Below are positions 1 through 6,008 of a DNA stretch of 7,199 bases, piece after piece (position 1 is the first letter of the stretch; every line of letters begins with the position of its first letter). The DNA comes from an uncultured Clostridia bacterium (GTDB taxonomy: Bacteria > Bacillota > Clostridia > Christensenellales > Aristaeellaceae): positions 1 through 7,199 of the forward strand of contig CAKTXH010000109.1 in assembly GCA_934630975.1 (NCBI GenBank), written 5' to 3'. Under the pieces are notes generated by a model, which worked only from the letters and a program-made list of their open reading frames with translations, searched no databases and was not told the origin of the DNA. Both the position numbers and the translations under genes were made by a program.

Positions 1-10
1 ATACTGTATC
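1..10 (+). promoter_or_regulatory. possible -10 box or PadR operator half at the window edge
   Basis: The first nine bases read ATACTGTAT, an inverted repeat of ATAC and GTAT around one central base. If the base before the window is T, this would also hold a TATACT -10 hexamer, giving a very short leader before the PadR gene. PadR repressors typically bind AT-rich dyads overlapping their own promoters, so this could be both. The -35 region lies outside the window, so neither reading can be tested here. Confidence 0.3.
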
Positions 11-27
11 TCGTCGGAGGTGATGAA

Positions 28-369
28 ATGCTGAATTCATCGGACATCCTTCGCGGCTATACCGATACGATCATCCTCGCGCAGCTCGCCGGAGGCGACA
101 GCTATGGCTATGTCATCAGCAAAAACGTGCAGGAGATTACCCGCGGGGAATTACAGTTAAAAGAGGCGACCCTGTATACGACGTTCCGGCGGCTGGAAGC
201 GGCCGGGATGATCGAATCCTACTGGGGGAACGAAAACGCAGGCGCGCGCAGGCGCTATTACCACCTGACCGAAAAAGGGCGCGCGCTCTTTGCGGAGAAT
301 CAGGCAGACTGGCGCAAATACCGCGCCGTGATATCCGAACTGTTTGGAATGGAGGGCACATCAAAATGA
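28..369 (+). CDS. PadR-family transcriptional regulator (short form)
   Basis: A 113-residue winged-helix DNA-binding protein of the PadR family, normally a dimeric repressor of neighbouring membrane or stress genes. The family pattern is clear: helix 1 with Ile/Leu residues (13-20), the G-x-S-Y-G-Y turn at 23-28, a recognition helix around 45-60 containing KEATLYTTFRRLE, and a wing around 62-80 with the R-R-Y-Y-x-L-T-x-x-G signature. Little follows the wing beyond one helix (about 84-107), which marks the short class lacking a large C-terminal effector domain. The start has an ideal ribosome binding site, GGAGGTGA at 16-23. Its stop overlaps the next start by 4 bases (ATGA), so the two are translationally coupled and the DUF4097 protein is its obvious regulatory target. 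Autoregulation is inferred from family habit. The inducing signal cannot be read from sequence. Confidence 0.93.
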   Translation: MLNSSDILRGYTDTIILAQLAGGDSYGYVISKNVQEITRGELQLKEATLYTTFRRLEAAGMIESYWGNENAGARRRYYHLTEKGRALFAENQADWRKYRAVISELFGMEGTSK

Positions 370-2162
370 TGAACAAGCAGATTCGCAGAATGATTGATGA
401 AATTTTTGCCGATATGAAGATGACGGCGGATAACCTTGCCCTGCGCGACGAGCTGATGGCCAACGCGCAGGCGCGGTTTGAGGATTCCGTCCGCGCGGGC
501 AAGACGGAGGAGGAAGCCTTCGCCGAGGTGGCCGCGTCGCTGGGCGACGTGCAGAGCCTGCTGCGCGAGATGAACGAAAAGCCCGAGGAGACGGCGGCGC
601 AGGCCGATGAAACGGCAAAAGCCGAGCCGGACGCGCCGAAGGACGAGGAGGCCGAAGCCGACGAGGGCAAGGCCGAAGACCCGGATTTTGAGGTTAAGAC
701 CGAGAAAACGCCGGATATCGGCGAGGCGCTGGGCAAGGCCTTCGGCGCGCTGGGCGACGTGGGCAAGCAGATTGTGCCGCAGGCGCAGAAGCTGGTCAAG
801 CAGGTCGACGATCTGACGGGCGGCGTGATTGGCGGCATCGGCAAGGCGGTCGGCAAGGGCCTGAGCGACGCGCAGAAGGCGGCGGGCAAGGCCATCGACA
901 GGCTTTCCGGCGACAAGGGCGAAATCGTCATCGACTTCGGCGAGGAGAAGCCGAAAGCCCCGGCGGCGCTGCGCGAACGCGCCAAGACGATCCGCGCCGA
1001 AGCAGAACTCAAGCAGGCGGCGGGCGATCAGGAAGGCGCGCGGGAACTGCGCGCGAAGGCTTACGCGCTTGAAACCGAGGCCGACGAGGTGGAAAAGAAG
1101 CTCGCTGAGCTGGCCGAAAAGGAGAAAGCCGAAAAGGCCGCGCAGGCAGAGCGGGAAGATACGACTTCGGACGACGACTTCGACGCGCTTCAGCGCGAAA
1201 TGGATGCGATGCAGGAAGCCCTGAACGCCGACGCGGCGGAAGTGGAGGCGGACGCGGGCTGCCCCAGCGAGCCGATTGATCTCGACGACGTGGTGCGCGA
1301 CGCGGAAGACGCGGCCAGACAGGCCGAGCCCTTCAGCGGCGCGCCGGGCGTAGTCGTCATCAGCCGCTATCCGGCGGCGGGGCTGCGCGAGGTGAACGTG
1401 AGCCTCGATTCCGACGACATCACCGTGAAGGCGGCGGACGGCACGGACGTGGTCGTCGAGTGGGAAGCCGGGCGCGAAGGCGTGGAACAGCCGACCGTGA
1501 CGCTGGAGGAGCACACGCTCAGCGTGCGCCGCGCCAACCCGGATGTGTTTAAAACGTTCTTCTCCGTCTTCCAGAAGGAGGGCGGCAAGGTGACGGTGCG
1601 CGTGCCGCGCGGCTATGCCGCCGATTACGTGCTCGGCACGACCTCCGGCGATATCCGCCTGTACGCCATCGACGTGGACAAGGTGAAGGTGAACACGACC
1701 TCCGGCGATGTGCGCGTCGAGCCGGACGCGGGCATCCGCGCGAAGGAAATCGACGTGACGACGATCTCCGGCGGCGCGACCGTCAGCGCCTGCGCGGGCG
1801 ACGTGGTGGTCAGCACCGTTTCCGGCAGGCAGTTTGTCTCCTGCGACGCGAACCGCGCGGATCTGAGCGTCGTTTCCGGCAAGGTGCACGCCGAGGGCGC
1901 GAGCGAGGAGTGGGAGATCAACAGCGTTTCCGGCGACGTGGAGGTGCTCTGCACCGTTGCGCCGACGCGCAAAGTGCAGGTCAATTCCATGAGCGCGAAC
2001 GTGCACGTGGCCCTGCCCGGGGATATCCGCGGGTTTGTGGCCGATATCAGCAGCATGAGCGGCAAGATCGTCAACGAATTCGGCCCGAACCGCTACGGCA
2101 CCTGCGCTCTGCCGATTCACATGGATACCATGAGCGGCAAGCTGATGATCACCCGCCTGTAA
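366..2162 (+). CDS. HAAS / DUF1700-like and DUF4097 beta-strand repeat protein
   Basis: A 598-residue protein with four visible parts. Residues 1-70 form a helical domain like the HAAS/DUF1700 N-terminus found next to PadR regulators (ELMANAQARFED, then AGKTEEEAFAEVAASLGD). Residues 75-115 are a very acidic Ala/Glu/Lys linker. Residues 117-185 are Gly/Ala-rich and amphipathic (GGVIGGIGKAVGKG), and 195-290 are strongly coiled-coil-like and charged. Residues 325-598 are a DUF4097 domain, a right-handed beta-helix of stacked strands with repeated T-x-S-G turns. There is no signal peptide or clear membrane segment, so a cytoplasmic, perhaps membrane-associated, location is likely. The ribosome binding site GGAGGG (351-356) supports this ATG, which overlaps the PadR stop. 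Biochemical function is unknown for the family; an association with envelope or antimicrobial stress is inferred from PadR partners. The long charged middle is unusual, since such proteins often run to about 250-350 residues. Confidence 0.88.
   Translation: MMNKQIRRMIDEIFADMKMTADNLALRDELMANAQARFEDSVRAGKTEEEAFAEVAASLGDVQSLLREMNEKPEETAAQADETAKAEPDAPKDEEAEADEGKAEDPDFEVKTEKTPDIGEALGKAFGALGDVGKQIVPQAQKLVKQVDDLTGGVIGGIGKAVGKGLSDAQKAAGKAIDRLSGDKGEIVIDFGEEKPKAPAALRERAKTIRAEAELKQAAGDQEGARELRAKAYALETEADEVEKKLAELAEKEKAEKAAQAEREDTTSDDDFDALQREMDAMQEALNADAAEVEADAGCPSEPIDLDDVVRDAEDAARQAEPFSGAPGVVVISRYPAAGLREVNVSLDSDDITVKAADGTDVVVEWEAGREGVEQPTVTLEEHTLSVRRANPDVFKTFFSVFQKEGGKVTVRVPRGYAADYVLGTTSGDIRLYAIDVDKVKVNTTSGDVRVEPDAGIRAKEIDVTTISGGATVSACAGDVVVSTVSGRQFVSCDANRADLSVVSGKVHAEGASEEWEINSVSGDVEVLCTVAPTRKVQVNSMSANVHVALPGDIRGFVADISSMSGKIVNEFGPNRYGTCALPIHMDTMSGKLMITRL
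1623..2159 (+). repeat. nine-turn Ser-Gly repeat of the DUF4097 beta-helix
   Basis: Within the DUF4097 protein, residues about 420-598 contain nine regularly spaced turns. They are T-T-S-G-D (425-429 and 444-448), I-S-G-G (467-470), V-S-G-R (485-488), V-S-G-K (503-506), V-S-G-D (521-524), M-S-A-N (542-545), M-S-G-K (564-567) and M-S-G-K (589-592). Spacing is mostly 18-25 residues, as expected for one coil of a beta-solenoid. The seventh turn has lost its glycine. The residue before Ser-Gly drifts from Thr/Val in the early turns to Met in the last three. Confidence 0.8.
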
Positions 2163-2180
2163 AGCATACGGAGAAAAGCA

Positions 2181-2375
2181 ATGTGGGATAAAGTCAAAGA
2201 GATTGTAAGCCTGATTTTCGGCAGTAAGCTCGTCGTCGAGGGCACGGGGCGCACCTTTGTCAAAGCGCCGATGTGGCTGGCCGTGCTGGCCTGCATCGCG
2301 AGCATCCGGCTGGCGGTGCTGACGGCGCTGCTGGTGGTGCTCTTCGGTATGCGGGTTCGCGTGGTCAAGGGATAA
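2181..2375 (+). CDS. small DUF4342-like membrane protein, copy 1
   Basis: A 64-residue protein. A short amphipathic N-terminus (WDKVKEIVSLIF) is followed by a beta-like stretch ending F-V-K-A-P, a hydrophobic segment at about residues 31-57, and a basic end (RVRVVKG). This resembles the second half of DUF4342: a short strand, then a Pro-led hydrophobic hairpin or helix, then a terminal strand. The usual N-terminal helical part of that family is missing. It sits 18 bases after the DUF4097 gene with ribosome binding site GGAGA at 2170-2174, so it belongs to the same operon. It aligns by eye with the next gene, suggesting duplication. Function unknown; an inner-membrane partner of the DUF4097 protein is a reasonable inference. 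Confidence 0.72.
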   Translation: MWDKVKEIVSLIFGSKLVVEGTGRTFVKAPMWLAVLACIASIRLAVLTALLVVLFGMRVRVVKG

Positions 2376-2387
2376 GGAGGGATGATC

Positions 2388-2612
2388 ATGGATTTTGAAA
2401 CCATCAAAAACAACGCGGTCAATGCGTTCCGTCAGCTTTCCGTGCTGCGGGTGATCGTCACCTCCCCCAACGAAAAGGTGGCGGATGTGCCCGCGCTGTA
2501 TGCGCTGGTCGCCGTGCTGCTCGCGCCGTGGGTCTGCGGCGCGGCGCTCGTGCTCGGCTTCCTGTTCAAATACGGAATTCGGTTTGAAAAAGACGCGGTA
2601 AAGATGAACTGA
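2388..2612 (+). CDS. small DUF4342-like membrane protein, copy 2
   Basis: A 74-residue protein. Residues 1-30 are mixed helix and strand (FETIKNNAVNAF, then LRVIVTSPNEKVADVP). Residues 37-63 are hydrophobic and contain L-L-A-P-W, a motif typical of DUF4342 proteins, and the protein ends with a charged strand (IRFEKDAVKMN). I chose the second ATG: the strong AAGGAGGG (2374-2381) abuts the earlier ATG at 2382 but lies 6 bases from 2388. This Shine-Dalgarno begins inside the TAA stop of copy 1, so the two genes are packed as tightly as possible and probably coupled. A terminator follows 15 bases later, making this the last gene of the PadR operon. Its function is not known. Confidence 0.75.
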   Translation: MDFETIKNNAVNAFRQLSVLRVIVTSPNEKVADVPALYALVAVLLAPWVCGAALVLGFLFKYGIRFEKDAVKMN

Positions 2613-2627
2613 AACCCAACTCCTTCG

Positions 2628-2659
2628 GGGCGTGTCGCAGGGCGGCACGCCCTTTTTTT
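2628..2659 (+). terminator. intrinsic terminator of the PadR operon
   Basis: An 11-base-pair stem pairs 2628-2638 (GGGCGTGTCGC) with 2642-2652 (GCGGCACGCCC), with one G-U pair and a three-base loop, and is followed directly by seven T residues (2653-2659). It lies 15 bases after the last stop codon and separates the PadR operon from the ECF promoter downstream. Confidence 0.93.
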
Positions 2660-2678
2660 CTCAAAAAATGAAATTGGA

Positions 2679-2706
2679 TGAAACTTTTGTCGGTTTACTT
2701 CGTCTA
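2679..2706 (+). promoter_or_regulatory. ECF (sigma-M/W-like) promoter
   Basis: TGAAAC at 2679-2684 and CGTCTA at 2701-2706 are separated by exactly 16 bases. This matches the -35 (TGAAAC) and -10 (CGTC/CGTA) elements of Firmicute extracytoplasmic-function sigma factors such as sigma-M and sigma-W. A TTT run directly follows the -35, which is also typical. Transcription would start near 2712-2716, giving a leader of about 30 bases before the first SH3b gene. No sigma-A promoter of comparable quality is visible here. The cognate sigma factor is not encoded in the window. Confidence 0.8.
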
Positions 2707-2742
2707 TTAAGTAGAACGCCCTGAAAAAAGGAGGAGAACAGG

Positions 2743-3645
2743 ATGAAACGAATCATAGCCTGGGCGCTGCTGGCGGCGACGGTTTTGGCTGCGGCGGCGG
2801 TGCGCGCGGAGGAATTGGATGCGGAGTTTTTGACCATGCCGAGAAAGGGCGTGGCCGTCTGCGCGCCGAAGGACGGCGGGGAGGAGACGCCGCTCTACGA
2901 CGAAGCGGGCGGCGTTTCCATGCGTTATTTCAGCGGCACGCGCGTGCAGGTGATTTCCGTCGATGCGGAACATGACAGGGTTTATGTCGCGGTCGGCGAG
3001 GAAAAAGGCGGGCAGATAAAGGGCTATATGCAGGCGGACGAACTGCGGTACGGCCCGGCGGCGCTGCGCGAAACGCCGTATATCCGCATGGAAGCCACGC
3101 TCACCGAGGGCGGAAACGTGCTCAAAGCGCCGAGCGAGAGCGCGGCATACAGCTGCCGCGCCGAGATGGGATGGCGCTTGAACTTCGTCGGCTACAACGA
3201 CGACGGATGGCTGCAAATTGAGCCGGAAGAATACGACGGCGACGTCTGGCGCACGGGCGCGTGGGAAAACGGCGACGATCCGAGCTATCGGGGCGGCTTT
3301 ATCCACGCGGGAGACGAGGTGACGGATACGGAAATCGTCGAAGCGAACCGCTATGTGCTGCTGCCGACGGACAAAGAACAGACGCACGAACAGGCCTATG
3401 AAAGCGCGGTTGCGCTGCTGGCGCAGACGGACGAAGGGCGCGCGGAACTGGCGGAAAGGCTGCCCGGCGTTGTGCCGACGGAGGAGAACGTGCGCGCGCT
3501 GATGGCCGACGTTCGGCTCAGCTGCGACGAACATAGGAACGTATATTGGTCGATCACGTTTCAGGATGAGGAGACGGGCGAATGTGTGGTCGTGGAATTG
3601 ACCCCGACGGGCGAATGGATACGGTTTACGTATTCGAACGGATGA
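2743..3645 (+). CDS. exported SH3b / PepSY-like protein, one module
   Basis: A 300-residue secreted or envelope protein. Residues 1-22 are a signal peptide (MKR, hydrophobic core, cleavage expected after V-R-A). Residues 31-104 form a first SH3b-like barrel beginning G-V-A-V-C-A-P and ending G-Y-M-Q-A-D-E-L-R-Y-G. Residues 112-190 look like a second, more divergent SH3b domain (VLKAPSESA, then DDGWLQIE and GGFIHAGD). Residues 200-298 are a helix followed by strands ending V-V-V-E-L-T-P-T-G-E, resembling a PepSY-type fold. There is no lipobox, so it is either freely exported or held by its SH3b domains. Cysteines are at 40, 138, 261 and 281. The start has AAGGAGGAG at 2728-2736. It follows the ECF promoter and is separated by only a few bases from a paralogue with two copies of the same module. 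A role in cell-wall binding or envelope stress is inferred; no catalytic motif is seen. Confidence 0.8.
   Translation: MKRIIAWALLAATVLAAAAVRAEELDAEFLTMPRKGVAVCAPKDGGEETPLYDEAGGVSMRYFSGTRVQVISVDAEHDRVYVAVGEEKGGQIKGYMQADELRYGPAALRETPYIRMEATLTEGGNVLKAPSESAAYSCRAEMGWRLNFVGYNDDGWLQIEPEEYDGDVWRTGAWENGDDPSYRGGFIHAGDEVTDTEIVEANRYVLLPTDKEQTHEQAYESAVALLAQTDEGRAELAERLPGVVPTEENVRALMADVRLSCDEHRNVYWSITFQDEETGECVVVELTPTGEWIRFTYSNG
2833..3642 (+). repeat. SH3b-SH3b-PepSY-like module, copy A
   Basis: This is the single module of the first exported protein. Landmarks shared with copies B and C are G-x-A-x-C-A-P at the start, Y-[FY]-[SQ]-G about 20 residues later, L-x-Y-G at the end of the first barrel, an aligned cysteine in the last domain (RLSC), and a closing V-E-L-T-P-T-G-E strand. 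Confidence 0.7.
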
Positions 3646-3655
3646 GGTGAAAAGC

Positions 3656-5227
3656 ATGAAAAAGGTATTCGGCAGTCTGGTTTTGGCGCTGATGCTGCTG
3701 ACCTCTGCGGCGCTGGCCGCCGACCTCGATACGCCGCGAATCGGCGCGGCGGTCTGCGCGCCGGAAGAGGAAAACGGCTCGGTCGTGCTGCATGAAGCGC
3801 CCGACGGGCAGAGCGAAACGCTGATGCGCTATTTTCAGGGCGCGCCGCTGCAAGTGCTCGACCTTGCGGACGGCTGGGCGCATGTGCGCATGGGGATGAC
3901 GGGCGAATCGCTGGAGGGCTATATTCGGCAGGAACGGCTGAAATACGGCGCGGAGGCGATGCGCGAGGTGCAGCAACACGCCGAAATGCCCGGGTTTGAC
4001 GAGGACACGCCGGTTTATGAAGCCTGCGACAAGCAATCCGGGGTGATTGATATCCTCGAAGCGCCGGGCGGCGTGAAGATCATGGGCTATAACGGCCAAT
4101 GGGCGGCGGTCTGGGGAGAAAACGGCTTTATCCCCATGACGGGGACGATCCGGCCGGGACGATGGGATTCGTTCTGGCGGGTTCTGCCGCTGGCGGGCGA
4201 ACTCACGCGGGACGATGCCATGCGGAAACTGCGCGAATGGGTGCCCCAAAAGCGGGAAGAATGGAACATTTCCGAGGTTTACACGGATGCGCGGGTGCTG
4301 GATGAGGAGATGCGCTGGCATTGCGGCGATTTGTTTTACGAGCCGCTGACGGGAGAAACGTATTATCACGTGTATATGGATGATCCGCTTCTCATGGACG
4401 GGCGGAAATGGTCGATGGATATGCTGATGGTGGAGATGTCCGCGAAGGGCGAGGTGATGGAGGTTTACAACACCCTGCCGCAAACCGGCGCAGCGTTCTG
4501 CGCGCCGGTGGAGGAGAGCGACACCGTGACGCTCTATGCCGAGCCGGATGAGAGCGGCGACATGCTGTTTCACTATTACAGCGGCACGGTGGCGGAGGTA
4601 TTGGAGGTTCAGCGCACGTGGATCCGGGTGCGCATCGGTCAGGGCGAGGCGGCGCTGGAGGGCTGGATGCCTGCGCGCGACTTGACCTACGGCGCATGGC
4701 GGGAGCGCGACGTGGCGCACGTCGTTCGGTGGTACACCGCCGAGGCGGGCGAACAGGTGGTTTACGCTGCGCCGGACGAAAGCGCGAAGGTGCTGCGCCA
4801 AACGCTGCCGAGCGGAATGGTGAAAGTGAACGGAATCGGCGCGGACGGCTGGGTGCAGCTGAGCTGGGACGACAACGAGCCTGCAACGGGTTTTGCGCGC
4901 CTTGGAGACGACGCACAGCTGGGTAAGCCGATGCGGGCGTCGGTTTATCATGTCGATCCGCTGGACGATGAATTGAGCTTTGAAGAAGCGGAGGAAAAGG
5001 CGCGGGAATACGCCTGGCAATACGGAAAGAAGCATGGAAAAGGCTGGAAGCGCTCCAAAAAAGCCGTGGACGGCGCGGTATGCGAAATGCAGCTGATGTA
5101 TATCGAGGAGACGCGGCAGGCGGACTATTGTTTCTATTTTTATCAGGAGGGAAACGAGGAGGACGGAATCGCCGTGGAGATGACCTCGCAGGGCGAGCTG
5201 ATTTCGGCGGACGAGGGCTTTGGCTGA
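3656..5227 (+). CDS. exported SH3b / PepSY-like protein, two modules
   Basis: A 523-residue exported protein. Residues 1-21 are a signal peptide (MKKVFG, hydrophobic core, cleavage after A-L-A). Module 1 (about 26-270) and module 2 (about 273-516) each contain an SH3b barrel opening with a Cys-Ala-Pro motif (34-36; 282-284), a second SH3b-like domain (112-165; 355-420), and a helix-plus-sheet PepSY-like domain (176-270; 430-518) ending V-E-M-x-x-x-G-E. Both modules match the single module of the upstream gene. Cysteines are at 34, 124, 223, 282, 476 and 492. A GTG start at 3647 would add three residues, but GAGGTGA (3644-3650) is correctly spaced for ATG 3656. The gene begins about 10 bases after its neighbour and shares its ECF promoter. 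There is no amidase, peptidase or other enzyme domain, so binding or sensing at the wall is the best inference. Confidence 0.8.
   Translation: MKKVFGSLVLALMLLTSAALAADLDTPRIGAAVCAPEEENGSVVLHEAPDGQSETLMRYFQGAPLQVLDLADGWAHVRMGMTGESLEGYIRQERLKYGAEAMREVQQHAEMPGFDEDTPVYEACDKQSGVIDILEAPGGVKIMGYNGQWAAVWGENGFIPMTGTIRPGRWDSFWRVLPLAGELTRDDAMRKLREWVPQKREEWNISEVYTDARVLDEEMRWHCGDLFYEPLTGETYYHVYMDDPLLMDGRKWSMDMLMVEMSAKGEVMEVYNTLPQTGAAFCAPVEESDTVTLYAEPDESGDMLFHYYSGTVAEVLEVQRTWIRVRIGQGEAALEGWMPARDLTYGAWRERDVAHVVRWYTAEAGEQVVYAAPDESAKVLRQTLPSGMVKVNGIGADGWVQLSWDDNEPATGFARLGDDAQLGKPMRASVYHVDPLDDELSFEEAEEKAREYAWQYGKKHGKGWKRSKKAVDGAVCEMQLMYIEETRQADYCFYFYQEGNEEDGIAVEMTSQGELISADEGFG
3731..4465 (+). repeat. SH3b-SH3b-PepSY-like module, copy B
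   Basis: This is the first module of the second exported protein. It starts G-A-A-V-C-A-P, has R-Y-F-Q-G, ends its first barrel with L-K-Y-G, carries the aligned cysteine as R-W-H-C, and closes with V-E-M-S-A-K-G-E. It is closest in its opening motif to copies A and C, but the second barrel has diverged strongly. Confidence 0.7.
4472..5203 (+). repeat. SH3b-SH3b-PepSY-like module, copy C
   Basis: This is the second module of the second exported protein. It starts G-A-A-F-C-A-P, has H-Y-Y-S-G, ends its first barrel with L-T-Y-G, carries the aligned cysteine as G-A-V-C, and closes with V-E-M-T-S-Q-G-E. Its PepSY-like helix (SFEEAEEKAREYA) is the most regular of the three. Confidence 0.7.
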
Positions 5228-5228
5228 C

Positions 5229-5257
5229 TTGCATCGCGGGCGAAATTGTGGTAAGCT
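5229..5257 (+). promoter_or_regulatory. sigma-A promoter for the Nudix gene
   Basis: TTGCAT (5229-5234) and TAAGCT (5252-5257) are 17 bases apart, with a TG dinucleotide at 5249-5250 forming an extended -10. It starts directly after the stop of the SH3b gene, implying the Nudix gene has its own promoter. No terminator is visible between them, so read-through from the ECF promoter is also possible. Confidence 0.55.
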
Positions 5258-5290
5258 GAGAGCACGCAACAAAGGAAAGGCGGCTTGACG

Positions 5291-5872
5291 ATGCAAAACC
5301 CGAACATTCCCGAGGACTGGAAGCAGACGATCAGGGGCTATGTCCCGAAGGACGAGCGCGAGGCGGCGGAGCAGGCAGAAATCCTGACCCTGATTGACCG
5401 CGAAGGCGAGCGGCTTTTGACGCGGGACTGCGCCTACGCGCACGTTACGGCTTCCTCGATCATCGTCAACCGGGCGCGCACAAAAACCCTGATGGCGTTC
5501 CACAAGATCTATCAGAGCTGGGCATGGACGGGCGGCCACGCGGACGGCGAAACCGATTTGCTGGGCGTGGCGATGCGCGAGGCGAAGGAAGAGACGGGCA
5601 TCGAGCATCTCAAGCTGCTGGGAAACGGCGCGGCTTCGCTGGAAATTCTGCCGGTCTGGGCGCACGTCAAGCGCGGAAAGGCAGTCGGGAGCCATCTGCA
5701 CCTGAACGTATCGTATGTATTCGAGGCGGACGACGCGCTGCCCCTGCGCGTGGCGCAGGACGAGAACAGCGCCGTCGGCTGGATCGAGATTGACCGCCTG
5801 GGCGAATACGTCAGCGAGAAGGACATGCTGTCGACGTACCGAAAGCTTCTGGCTGAGGCGAACGTTTGTTAA
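5291..5872 (+). CDS. Nudix hydrolase
   Basis: A 193-residue Nudix-superfamily hydrolase, which cleaves nucleoside diphosphates linked to another group and uses divalent metal. The Nudix box is at residues 81-104: G-G-H-A-D-G-E-T, then D-L-L-G-V-A-M, then R-E-A-K-E-E-T-G-I, with the metal-binding E97, E100 and E101 present. Relative to the consensus G-x5-E-x7-REUxEExGU, the first half is shifted by one residue, a variant I recall in a GGHADG-type subgroup. Later come SHLHLNVSYVF (134-144) and DENSAVGW (157-164), matching the strand and acidic-loop pattern of the fold. The N-terminal 45 residues are helical and not part of the core. A TTG start at 5285 would add two residues; I prefer ATG 5291. 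The ribosome binding site is GGAAAGG (5274-5280). The substrate cannot be predicted, and links to neighbours are not evident. Confidence 0.9.
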   Translation: MQNPNIPEDWKQTIRGYVPKDEREAAEQAEILTLIDREGERLLTRDCAYAHVTASSIIVNRARTKTLMAFHKIYQSWAWTGGHADGETDLLGVAMREAKEETGIEHLKLLGNGAASLEILPVWAHVKRGKAVGSHLHLNVSYVFEADDALPLRVAQDENSAVGWIEIDRLGEYVSEKDMLSTYRKLLAEANVC

Positions 5873-5899
5873 TTCCAACCAATCAATATGCGATTTAAC

Positions 5900-5928
5900 T
5901 TGAAGAAAGATGACAAAAATCGTATACT
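5900..5928 (+). promoter_or_regulatory. sigma-A promoter of hpf
   Basis: TTGAAG (5900-5905) and TATACT (5923-5928) are separated by 17 bases, giving a near-consensus housekeeping promoter. Transcription would start near 5935, leaving a purine-rich leader of about 75 bases. Its position inside an upstream extension of the hpf reading frame (ATG at 5910) argues that this extension is not translated. Confidence 0.78.
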
Positions 5929-6008
5929 GTAAGCGAAGAAAGGAGAAAGAGCCGAAAAGGCCAAACGAACAAACCAAAGGCAATCCCAAGGCAAAGGAGG
6001 CCGATTTC

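Noticed and set aside
300..2648. 782-residue open frame on the minus strand
   Set aside because: It lies antisense to the whole PadR operon, is rich in Arg/His/Ala/Leu typical of GC-rich shadow frames, has no recognisable domain, and its ends run through the terminator. The + strand genes here have clear families and ribosome binding sites.
5910..6008. 33-residue N-terminal extension of hpf
   Set aside because: The extension lies over the promoter -10 box and is low-complexity Lys/Glu/Pro sequence. The strong ribosome binding site at 5994-6000 and family length both favour the start at 6009.
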